DNA of 64,000 nt, from positions 509,128 through 573,127 of the forward strand of contig VYZI01000169.1 in assembly GCA_013397695.1 (NCBI GenBank). The letters are read 5' to 3'. Both the position numbers and the translations under genes were made by a program. This stretch comes from Centropus unirufus. Taxonomy: Eukaryota; Chordata; Aves; Cuculiformes; Centropidae. Under the pieces are notes generated by a model. That model saw only the letters and a program-made list of their open reading frames with translations, did no database searches and was not told the origin of the DNA. The first letter of the stretch is position 1; every line of letters starts with the position of its first letter. This document shows, piece by piece, positions 36,905 through 47,512 of the stretch.

Positions 36905-39900
36905 CTTGTCCAGTAACACAATGCAAAGGACCTATGTTCTTACCCAAATACAACCCAGATTTCTTATAGCATTTTTCTTTTTAGTAGAACATTACCTATA
37001 TCCACTCTTCTTCCCATCTCCAACTGCTACAGTTACACAAGTGACAGCGACAGAGAAAGTTACCAACAGGGTTAAAGGGATTGATTGCATTCCTTTTTAG
37101 ACCCTATTGCTTATGTCTGTATGCAATAATGTTGGGCAACACAGTAATTAACCAGAAGCCACCAGCCTCCACTCCCTTTGGTGCCTCATCAATAGCCGTG
37201 CAGGTGCTAAGAAATACACTGGTATAAAAAAAAAACAACAACAAAAACAACAAACCAAACCAAGAAAGCCTCCTACATTGTTCAGTCCCTACATCACTAG
37301 GCCAGAGCTGCTAACAAGTGTTCTGCAGGCCCATTCACAGCCATCGGTACCAACTCATGGTTAACATTCTGTGATCCAAACAGCTGAGGAGATCATCCAG
37401 AAGGCTCAGAAAACTTGGCAACAAAGGATCTCTACGAGGTGCCCGGGAAACAGAGAAGTGCTGGATAGGAGCGCCGGGACAGAACATGAGCCCATGAGTT
37501 TGGGAGCAGAAAAAAAGGAACGCAGGCCAAGAACTAAAGAACAAGTGGATTTGTTCAGCAATGTCTAGGAAGAAAGAAAAATTAGGTTTAAATTCAGAGG
37601 CTAATCTAGATTCAGTGGGATTGCTACAGTCAGTCAGCAAGACCAAGGCATCCAGAACATGAAAGCCTAGAGGGGGGAAGCAGAATAACTGGCAGCGTAA
37701 AGGCAGGAAGGGAGAGACTTCACCCTCGGGGGGGAATCAGGCATTTCCTATACATTCCCTACTTCCCATCATCATTCACCATGGCTTCCATTTGTTTGTT
37801 CTTCAATGCTGGTTTTATTCTCAGTCAAATCAAAGCATTTACCAAGAGGGTCTAATGAGGTATAGGCTGCTTAGGTGTTCACTGCAGTTGAGCCACACCA
37901 TAATCCCACCTCATTCAACCCCTGATTATAAAAATTAAAAAAAGCGACTTTCAAGTATCCCATGACATTCATCACAGAGACAAATCTTAATAAGACGAGG
38001 CTGAAAACTTCCACTTTTCTTTCTGGATTACAGTATTTATGGTCAAAAAGCACAACCAAAGAATGGAAACAATTTCTAAAGTACCACTGTGTTTGCAGTG
38101 AGGGATGCAGAAAACAATTTAGAGCAAATGAGGGAGAGGGAAGCCAAGGTAAGCACTATAAAATGTAAATACTACTTCATCCAAAACACAGTTCAGGAGG
38201 GCAGCTGGTCCATGTTTTTTGTACAACCACTTATCAGACAACAATTTTTTGAAAGGGAGAACTCTCTCAAACAGAATATTCCATTTTCCTTGGCACAGTA
38301 GGTGAAGGCAAACAAAAGCAGCAAATCTTCCAAAACTGAGCTTCAAACCCCAAGTGTGTCACTGAAAATATCAAAAAGCATCAACCAAGAGTGACAAGGA
38401 GTGGCCTGCTTTCACCCAGCCACATCTGGACATGCATGCCAAGCTTAGGTTTGTTTTGAGGCCATTCTCTAGCCAAAAAAGATTTTTTAATTCATAGTGT
38501 GGTAGAGGGAAAGATGGGTGGGAAGTGTTTCTAACATTTTTGCTACGTTTTAAAATAGACTTTAATTGTGACTTGGAATATTTTACATTCTTTTTGTCTC
38601 TGGACAGAAAAAATGTCCTGTAAGGTAAAAAAAAAACTGGACCCAGCTGTGCTGCAAATTACAGACGCTGAGTGGATGACGTGCAAAGACTGCAACTGCA
38701 GGGCTGTAACTGCCATTTGCAGATGATCTACACCACACTGGAAAGGTTTAATGGGGAGATAACACCGACTAATACCTCCCTTATCTAGTAAATCTCTACA
38801 TCCAGTTAGCAAAATGGTCATCATCTACCTAGCAATGCACTGTCCTGGTCCAGCCACAAACACTTCTATCAACTCACAGCATTGCTTTAACACTTCCCTC
38901 CCTGGGCTACAGAGCAAAGCACTGCAAAATAACTTTAGGGTGGTATCTCGCCCCCAGCAGTGACAGTAAATTAGCTGCAGTGCAAGGATATGCTGATCTA
39001 ACTACTGCCTCAGGGTCGCAAAGCTAGATCAAAATATCTCTCTAACATAGCACAGACATTTTAACACCTCTTCCCCATCTTTTGGGCCAATAAAAGAAAG
39101 GCTGGAGCATCCTCAGTCAGCAAGAGTCACCTCAGGTGCCAAGGATCAGGAGTTAAGTACCCACAGAAGGGATTGCTCCTGGTGCTCCACATAATGAATC
39201 CCCACCTGGGGCACCTGGTAACTACAAAGTGATGCTGCTCCTGTACTGAGATTTAACTGACAGGGGTGTGCTGAACCTGATTACTTTTACACCTGCAGGA
39301 TCCAAACAGCACTGTCTCTTTCACCACCTTTTTATAGTCAAAATATCATGCAGACTAACTTGATACACAGGAGCTGCCAGAGCTGGACTAGATCCTGATC
39401 TTGGTGGTAGAACTAAGGGTAATTCCTTAAGCCCGCAAGTTTCTTCCGAAACTCAAGAGCAAACCCGAACTCAGGAGTCCAGCCCACAATCCCCTTCTCT
39501 TTGTTTGCATAACACAAAAAAGTGGGTGTTTCTTCTTGGGACTTTTTCGTTTGTTTATATGAACCTACAACCCGCACAACATGCTTACTGCTTGTCTACT
39601 TCTACTGTAGATGGCTAAACAGAAATAATTTGACTACTATTAATGATTTCTCTGACCTAAATTTAAAAGTAAAATTTTAAAGTAAAAATTAAATAGCGAG
39701 GATATAATTGGATAAGTTAGTTCCAACACTTGGCCTTACTCCTTGCATCCTATTTTTATACCATAGTTCCTTCTTTTACCTCCAGCCCCTGTTATTGCTT
39801 ACTTCAATTTTGCTCTATTTCAACCTCTACAGTAGCTCAGTATCTAATCCATGATTGAAAAGGTAAAAATATGCCATTTAAGAGAGCAGGGCCACCACTT

Positions 39901-41952
39901 TCAGAAGTCTTTTATTTCCACTTCTCCACAATTTCCTCCTTTTACTGTTTCTGGGCTCTTTAGGGAACTACCAATGACTATTTCTGCATCACAGACTGCG
40001 ACTGAAATGACTGCCATAGATCACACCTCCCAGCATCGCTGCCTCACGCAGCCTTCCTGACTCTACGGCCTGTGTGGGCACTTTGTAAGTGCACGTACCT
40101 CAGCAGAATATTTTCAGATCAGACATAGACCACGCTTCCAGACTAGGAAGAGACTGTGCCTGAACTGAAGCACAGCAGAAAACACCCCAGGCTTGTTATG
40201 CAATATAGCACAGGAGTAATCACTCAGTCAGTATCACCAAAACAGGTGATTTTAAATAGTTGAAAGGGGGTGATGCATTCCCTTTATGTTTTTACATATT
40301 CATTTCGTACCTGTCAGCTAGCCTCAATTAAAGCAAGATATAACTGGCTCGAGCTTGCAAAGGATTTACTGCTTTTAGAATGGCATAAAATTTCTATTGT
40401 GATTTGTGCTTGCAGTAGCAAATTTTATTTACATACAGAATTGATACCTAAAGGAACACATGCAGGGCCTTTTCTATGCCCTTGCCTATAACCACCCAGC
40501 ACGGCTACAGCAGAATGAGGGACAAGCCCTCTAAACTGTACCTGCTTTTTGTGCAAGTTCAACCTAAACTTTCTTCAAAGGTGTGAAATTGTTACAAGGC
40601 TTGATTTTGGAGGGGCTCATAGGGAAGCTGGGATTATTGGGGGGATTTTTGGGAGTATCAGCATAGGAAAATTTTGAAATGTCAGTATATAACACAGATT
40701 TAAATGTAATAATAATAATTTAAATATTGATACAAACAAGAGAATCATACCAGGAATAAGCCAATCCACGTAAATTGCATCACTTTTTATCAGGGCACTT
40801 AAACAGAAATCATTCTGGTGCCTTTTTTGTCCTTTCCCTTTTAAGAAGCATTACAGTTCTTTCCAGGAAACAGCAGAACAAATCCACAGGTACAAATGTA
40901 TCCAAACCTGAGCTACTGGAACCCTCTGCCAGGCAGCAAGATGCCTGGATATCACTACTCACTCAAACACGATGGTTGAGCAAGGGGATGAGGTTATACT
41001 GACTTTTCTTTTTTTAATCCAATATAAATTGTGCAACATTTCAGCCTTCAATTCTTTGGCCCCAACATACTTAAAAACTAAGGCCAAAGTTGAGTAAAGG
41101 ACAATAAATGGAAAGCAGACTTCCTACAATTCTTTATTTCAGGAGGTATTGAAGGTTAAGGAAGGTTCTGACTACGTAGCTATTGCACTACTCCCTTCCC
41201 ATAGCCTGTTGGTGTTTGACCAGGAGTGCAAGTGTTTCTACAGCCACTGTCATAAAAAGCATGGCAATCTACTATGACTTGCAAAACTACCTCCAATTCT
41301 ATTGCTTTGGAAGTATGATGACAATCAAAAAGGGTTGTTGAATATTTAAGTGACACTGCAAATTTCTTTTTCCATTTTTAAAACGGCAAGATTACAAATC
41401 CCATTATCATTATTTGGCTTAGATATCATCTTTCTCTATTGAAGAGTCAGTTTTCTCTATCACACAGCCCAGCAGGAATTTACCTAGAAGTGAACAAACC
41501 CTTCAACGCAAAATCCCATAGATTCAAAACTGCCAGGCTGCCTTCTCAACAGTGGGACACCAGCTCCTTTGCAAATAACACAGAACCTCATTCTCTTTGG
41601 AGCACCAGCTGGGCTCTGGGCTCTACCTTCTCTTCTCCCTTTGAGGCACATCTCTTAAATTGGACCAGGTTATTTACATTGTTCCTGATGCTTGACCTGA
41701 ATCAGCTACACTCACCTGAGCCCTATAGTACATGCCAGGCTATGTCAATATTTATGCTTTTACTAACTAATAATTAACTCCGGCTGTGTAACTACAAAGC
41801 TGCTAATATTGCCTGTAATGTGTATAGAAAGTCCATTCAGCTGGTGTTAAAGCCAAGTGAAGTATACAGAACAAGGTGTTCACCAGAAATGTGGACCTGC
41901 AACCGTACTGCTACAGACAATATGAAAGCTCAAGCATACGAACATCCTTAAC

Positions 41953-42013
41953 CATAGAATGGTTTGGAGTGGAAGGGACCTGAAAGATCATCCAATTCCA
42001 CACCCCCACTATG
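41953..42013 (-). mobile_element. CR1 LINE terminal scrap
   Basis: CATAGAATGGTTTGGAGTGG, AAGGGACCTGAAAGATCATC: a reverse CR1 3' end in intron 1. Confidence 0.85.
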
Positions 42014-43363
42014 AAAAACATCCCTAAATAAGCCTATATTTTAAGATACTGTCATAGTGTCTTTTGGCTTACCGCTTGCAGACCGGACTTTATCTTTTGT
42101 GCTAGTTTCTAGTATAGTCACTAAAAGAGGCCACTGGGTAATGCCTGTTCTGTTCCAAAGCAACAAAAGATTCTCAAACTTGGGGAAAGTATCTCATCCA
42201 GCTGGACCCTGAAGTTTCTGGAACAAGTCAAATCACACAAACTCTTAAGGCTGCAGAAAAGCAAACCCTTTTTTGTTCTGTCTTTAAGGCTCCATGCAAT
42301 TTTCCTCTTCCCCCAAAGCTAGCCACAAGAACTCTAATGCTCCATTTTTGATAATTAAACCAATTCGGTGCCAAGTCATGATTACCCCTAGAAAACTCAG
42401 CTTCATTTACAGGAGATGCAGTTCCACTTTAACATTCATTTTAAATGAGCTTACAGACTCCTCAAGTACTCTAAAAGCAAGATCAAGTTTTACCAATACT
42501 CTCAATACAGGGTTTTTTTAAAAAAGAAAAGAGAAAGGGGAGGCTTTTGCAAAGTCAGACTTGCATGCTAGACACACAAACCAGAAATAATCCGTTTACT
42601 CCCCCTCGACCTTCCTTGGCTAGACTAACTCAATTAGTTTTCCTAAACCATCACAGATACTTGCCAGGATTAAATATTTGCGTTAAATCATTCAGAAAGT
42701 GAAAGACTATGGGCTGCAGCCTAACACCCTTTACGGAAACCTTGAGTTGAGCAACAGTTCCAGAAAAAAAATTATGAAATGAAGTAAAAAGCTGTCCGGA
42801 GCACCATGCTTTTGCTCAGTTAATTCAGAAAAAAAAAAAGTAAAATTAAACTTAAGAACTAAGTGCTAAGTCAAGACCTCATTTTTAGCAAATCAACCTT
42901 CTCAGATGTGGCACAATTTTAAATGCAGCCCGTTTGAAACCACTCCAGAGCAAGAACCACCCGAGGAGGTTACTGGATACCATCACCCCCCAGGCAGCAA
43001 CTAACGCCACACGCAGGGATCACGGTGGAACAGCGATTAAAACGGCAGGAGATGATTTTCTACCACCCTTTCCAGCCTCGTTGCATTAATCCAGGTAAGC
43101 AGCGTCCCAGGCTGTGGAGCCAAAGGGAAAGTCCCAAGAGAAGCAGGCAGGCACAGGGCTGGGTGCTGCAGCTCGTGTCTAAGCGGGGAGCCCCCACCTC
43201 GGCCAGTTTCTCCCGAGCCCCTTTTCCCAGCCTCTGGAAGATGCAGGTTAGGAGCTCTGTGCCTTCGGGAGCACCGGGCTGTGCTGCTCTGGCCCGGCCA
43301 AGGGGGAACCCAGGGAGGAAAGAGGGGGGAGAAACCAGGGTAAGGGGGAGGAAAGCGGGGAAA

Positions 43364-43924
43364 NNNNNNNNNNNNNNNNNNNNNNNNNNNNNNNNNNNNN
43401 NNNNNNNNNNNNNNNNNNNNNNNNNNNNNNNNNNNNNNNNNNNNNNNNNNNNNNNNNNNNNNNNNNNNNNNNNNNNNNNNNNNNNNNNNNNNNNNNNNNN
43501 NNNNNNNNNNNNNNNNNNNNNNNNNNNNNNNNNNNNNNNNNNNNNNNNNNNNNNNNNNNNNNNNNNNNNNNNNNNNNNNNNNNNNNNNNNNNNNNNNNNN
43601 NNNNNNNNNNNNNNNNNNNNNNNNNNNNNNNNNNNNNNNNNNNNNNNNNNNNNNNNNNNNNNNNNNNNNNNNNNNNNNNNNNNNNNNNNNNNNNNNNNNN
43701 NNNNNNNNNNNNNNNNNNNNNNNNNNNNNNNNNNNNNNNNNNNNNNNNNNNNNNNNNNNNNNNNNNNNNNNNNNNNNNNNNNNNNNNNNNNNNNNNNNNN
43801 NNNNNNNNNNNNNNNNNNNNNNNNNNNNNNNNNNNNNNNNNNNNNNNNNNNNNNNNNNNNNNNNNNNNNNNNNNNNNNNNNNNNNNNNNNNNNNNNNNNN
43901 NNNNNNNNNNNNNNNNNNNNNNNN
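43364..43924. other. Assembly gap (561 N)
   Basis: Unresolved bases inside the GC-rich DENND4A promoter island, flanked by G-rich sequence that is hard to sequence. The long open frame spanning it on the plus strand is an artefact. Confidence 1.
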
Positions 43925-44014
43925 AAATCAAGCGGAAAAGGGGAGAAAAGGGGAAAGCCCCCCCGGTCCTCGCGGCCTCCCCGGTTGCGATCGCGCCCGC
44001 CCCGCAGCGCTCAC

Positions 44015-44240
44015 CTCGCCGGGGGAACGGGCGGCGGCGTCTCCAGCCCCCGGCGCTGGGGGAGGGGGAAAAGGGGGGAAGGGGGCGCGAAAAAAGCGGG
44101 GGAGCCCCCCCCCCTATCTCATCCTCACGGAGCCCGACTCGCCCTGGCCGCCTCCCCCGCCGTGTGGGCGTCTCAAGCAGGGTCCCCCCTCCCCTCCGCG
44201 CCGCCTCCCGGCGACGCCATCTTGGCTGTTATGGAGGAGG
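44015..44240 (-). other. DENND4A: Probable DENND4A 5' non-coding exon 1
   Basis: On the minus strand a strong donor, GGCGAG|GTGAGC, follows 44015 inside GC-rich DNA, on the gene's strand and upstream of C1, which has a true splice acceptor and no promoter-like sequence. The exon start is not visible. I set it loosely just upstream of the TISU/YY1-like motif at 44213-44224, a motif usually found within tens of bases of a TSS. A second plausible donor, CTGCAG|GTGAGC after 44476, could serve an alternative first exon. Confidence 0.6.
44173..44220 (-). other. 15-codon uORF beginning in a TISU/YY1-like element
   Basis: The motif CAAGATGGCGTC at 44224-44213 (minus strand) matches the TISU consensus (SAASATGGCGGC) at 11 of 12 positions and the YY1 site. 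Its ATG opens a frame of 15 codons (M-A-S-P-G-G-G...) ending in TGA at 44175-44173. If exon 1 is as drawn, this is a complete uORF in the 5' UTR. Confidence 0.55.
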
Positions 44241-44654
44241 GGGCGGGCGCTGAGCCCGTGGCGGGCAGAGAGGGAGGGCGGCTCCATCCTCACCTCCCTC
44301 CCTCCCTTCCCCTCTCAGGGAGGCTGCGAGGTTCCCGCTCTGAACCTCGAGAGGGGATCGAGGCACCCCCCCCCACGCCACCCCCTCACCCCCACGCCAT
44401 TCCCCCCCATCCCCCCAGCACCTCCAATTTAATCAGAAATTAATCTCCTGCCCCAAAATGCCGGTCTGAGCTCACCTGCAGCGCCTGGAGGAGCTGGAAA
44501 GCAAAGAGAAATAAGGAGGGATTTTGTGCGGGCCTGATGTAACCCGCAGCAGGTTGTTGCATCAAAGCCTAGAAAGAAAGCCCGAGACAAAAAATAATCC
44601 TCTAAGAGCGGGCAGGGGATGAGCACAGCAAGAGGAGTCCTGCCTCGCATGCTG

Positions 44655-45310
44655 ACTCCTCCGCTGGCACCGCTGCCCTGGGCTTCAAAACCTTCCACTC
44701 TTCTGGAAGTGATGTTTAGGTATAAATTCCAGCCGTGCAAGTTTGGCTTTGAGTTCAAGCTTCCCTCAAGTTCTGGGCGTTTGGCTCGAAGGTTTGGATG
44801 CGGCTCGTAAAGATGGAAAATTCAGATGAAGTTCTGAGTCTGGGCTGTGAATGCTTACGCCCAGGACTGTGGCTTCGCTGGCACCACAACCCTCGGCCCC
44901 AAAACCTTACACCTATGTCTACACTTGAGGTGATGTTTAGGTGTAAATTCCAACTCTGCAAGTTTGGCTTTGAGTTCAGGCTTTCCTCAGTTCTGGGCAT
45001 TTGGCTCCAAGGTTTGGGTGAGGCAAGTTGTAAAGACAGCAAACTCAGGTGAAGCTTTGAATTTGGGCATAAATGCTTACACCCAGGACTGCTGCTTTGC
45101 TGGCACCTTGGCACCACAGCCTTGGGCTTCAAAACCTTACACCTATGTGCTCTTCTTGAAGTGATGTTTAGGTATAAATTCCAACTGTGCAAGTTTGGCT
45201 TTGAGTTTAAGCTTCCCTCAGTTCTGGGGTTTTGGCTTGAGGGTCAGATGTAGCTCATTGTAAAGAGAACTCTTATAAAGTTCTGAATTTGGGCTATAAA
45301 TGCTTACATA
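44655..45310. repeat. Tandem repeat, 3 copies of a ~214-231-bp unit
   Basis: The landmark GTGATGTTTAGGT recurs at 44709, 44930 and 45161; CAAGTTTGGCTTTGAGTT and AATGCTTAC recur in register. The copies are clearly diverged. Copy 1 lies at the edge of the DENND4A CpG island and keeps seven CpGs, copy 2 has one and copy 3 none. Open frames across it are due to the periodicity and have no support as genes. Confidence 0.95.
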
Positions 45311-47427
45311 TGTTCAAACCTACTGTCTTAGTTTACCGCATTCCTCTGAAAACTTCGACCAAATAGAGACTAAAAAACCAAAAAGTACAAAATAAGACTC
45401 CCCCTCCCCACACGCTTTTATTAATGTGACTATTTATAGCTGGAATGCTGTTCTTCCTACCCCCCGTGTAGTGAGCAGCACAGCTGACACAGACTGGTAT
45501 CTACCCAAGCAGGAGCACCCAACGTGCAAGCCTGCACACGCACGCACAGCTTTGTGCTGCCAGGTTTGATATTTGTGAGCTGAGTCTTTCTCCTTTTTTT
45601 CCTCAGGAGGCAACATACTGACTTAAGGAATGTGTAAAAACCCTGTCCCAGGCAAGGGACTACAAGAAAAACATTGCCCATTCCCTGTATTTCTAGGTAA
45701 AATGCATTCTTAGCCGCACCCAGAAAGATGTTTTCTCTCTCTATGATTGATACACAGTGGAGTAAACAAGAACCTCAGTATATTTTGCAGCAGCCTGTGC
45801 TGTATTCTGTAGTGAGTTCTTAAATTATTTAGTGTGCTGGCAGAAATTTTTCTAAATCCTTCCACAGTTTCTGGTATATTTTAATCCTGGAAATATTTTT
45901 CCAATAAATAGCAATAGTGAAGTCCATCTTCTGGCTGGCATTATGAATTTTGATATGCAAACTATTCTATGATCTCTGCCCTTGCTTGGTTTTTATGTAG
46001 GCAGAATTTTTAGGCATCAGCACTAACATCCAAGATTAATGGGTTCCTACTTCTGAGAGTATTGTTTCAGCTGCCTGTGAACAGAGGTAAAATCTCTGCA
46101 CTGGTGTATGAATAGTTAATCTCATAGAGTTTAGTTTCATAACCATTAAAATATTCTTAACTATTTCCAATGGAAATTTTCATTTAGAGAAACATAATTC
46201 TTAAACATTCTGTGGTGGTTTTCGTACTTCTCATCTCATGTCACAGATAAAACTTGGTGTAGACGTCTTTGGTTTGGTGTTAAATTGTAGGCCAACCACT
46301 TTATTTCCCTCCACCATTTCTGTCTTTCTAGGACTTATCTGCATTTAATTATATATTGCATCAATGTCAACAAATCACAGTCAGGGACATGGATCTCACC
46401 ATGCAAGGCCTGTATCAAACACCAAATGAAATAGTTTCTGCCTAGTCCTACCATCTTAACTACCACAGCGCTTATCTCTGTCCTGTCCTTCTTGTTCCTA
46501 AATCTCCCTCTCCTTCCCACCCTATTCCATCAAGCCTCCTCTGCTTTCTTTCCATGGCCTACCTGCTTCTTACTCTCTTTCCTGGCTGTGGCACACTTTC
46601 TCCCCACCAGGACATTTAATTGCAATATTTCATTTGATTATTAGCTTGTCACCACCTCCATCAAGGCACCTCTCCTAACACAGCTAGCTGCAGAACTTTC
46701 CTGTATAGCCTGTCATTAATTTTCCCCATTAAGGCCTGTTTAAAGTCATGTGCGAAAGGGTCTGTGAAAAATAAGTGCTGTATTTATTTCTGAATAAAGA
46801 GCAGCATCAGTGAACAGCGTTCCTGTACAGGCAGAGACAGATAGACTGTGTGCCCAGCTGCTGCAGGCTCATTGCACAGCAATGTGTCTGTGTGACAGTC
46901 AAACAAAGCCTTACCCTTCACGGGGACATGGGGGAACTCTAGCAGTTGTCTCTGCATGCATATGGAGATCAACCCCAAGATCATTAAGGCAACAGAAGTC
47001 TTCCTATTAATTCCAGTTAGTGTTGGATCCGATTCTTGTGTATAGTAAGTAAACTAAACAAGTTGACAAGTGCCCGTGGGCAGGCACCGTGCATTTTGGC
47101 TGTGGTATTCTGCTGCTGCCCCAGTGTAGGGTGGAGTGCTGGAAGCCAGATTTAGCTTCCCCAGGAGTGCAGCCAGGGAGATGTGCCGGGTTTCGGTGGA
47201 CTGGCAGCCACAGAACCATTTTTTTTCCATGTTGCAGCCGCACATTTCTGTCTTGTGGCACTAAAGTAATTTTGGAAGTATGGTTTAGCTTATTTCGAGT
47301 GCATTTTGTACATGGGCAAACTCAAGCAAGGCAAAGGACGAGTGGCAGATGATCACTGACAGAGCCAGGAATGGAATGGAGAACTTTCCCGTCTCAGGAC
47401 AGGACACTTTGTCCCAGGATCATGACT

Positions 47428-47512
47428 GAGTACTTATAATTCATAAGTTAAGTACTTAAGTTGAATACTTATAATTCATAAGTTAAGTACTTGAGTACTT
47501 ATCATTCATAAG
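47428..47512. repeat. Short AT-rich tandem repeat (~30-35 bp units)
   Basis: Two and a half units built from TACTTATAATTCATAAG and AAGTTAAGTACTT, starting near 47431, 47466 and 47496. The TTAAGTACTTAA core is a perfect palindrome, so the stretch can form hairpins. Confidence 0.9.

Larger units (their letters stand above)
31038..44014 (-). other. DENND4A intron 1 (~13 kb)
   Basis: Between the presumed non-coding exon 1 and C1. It has two CR1 scraps (36823, 41953), an A-rich CAA-type repeat at 37228-37260 and short A runs. Further 5' UTR exons or enhancers may be present but cannot be recognised by eye. Confidence 0.65.
43080..44640. promoter_or_regulatory. CpG island / DENND4A promoter region (interrupted by assembly gap)
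   Basis: Dense CpG and long G and C runs occur on both sides of a 561-base gap, in sharp contrast to the AT-rich DNA around it. It contains the probable exon 1 donor, the YY1/TISU-like element and many GGGCGG/CCCCTCCC-type Sp/KLF boxes. No TATA box was seen, as is usual for a housekeeping CpG promoter. Plus-strand GTAAG donors near 43094 and 43341 leave room for a divergent transcript, but I cannot support one. Confidence 0.75.

Noticed and set aside
43025..44443. 472-residue plus-strand open frame
   Set aside because: It crosses the 561-base N gap, whose translation is all X, and the rest is low-complexity Pro/Gly/Arg from CpG-island DNA.
44755..45192. 145-residue minus-strand frame with internal repeats
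   Set aside because: The periodicity comes from the ~220-bp tandem repeat; copies differ by indels and there is no sign of coding constraint.
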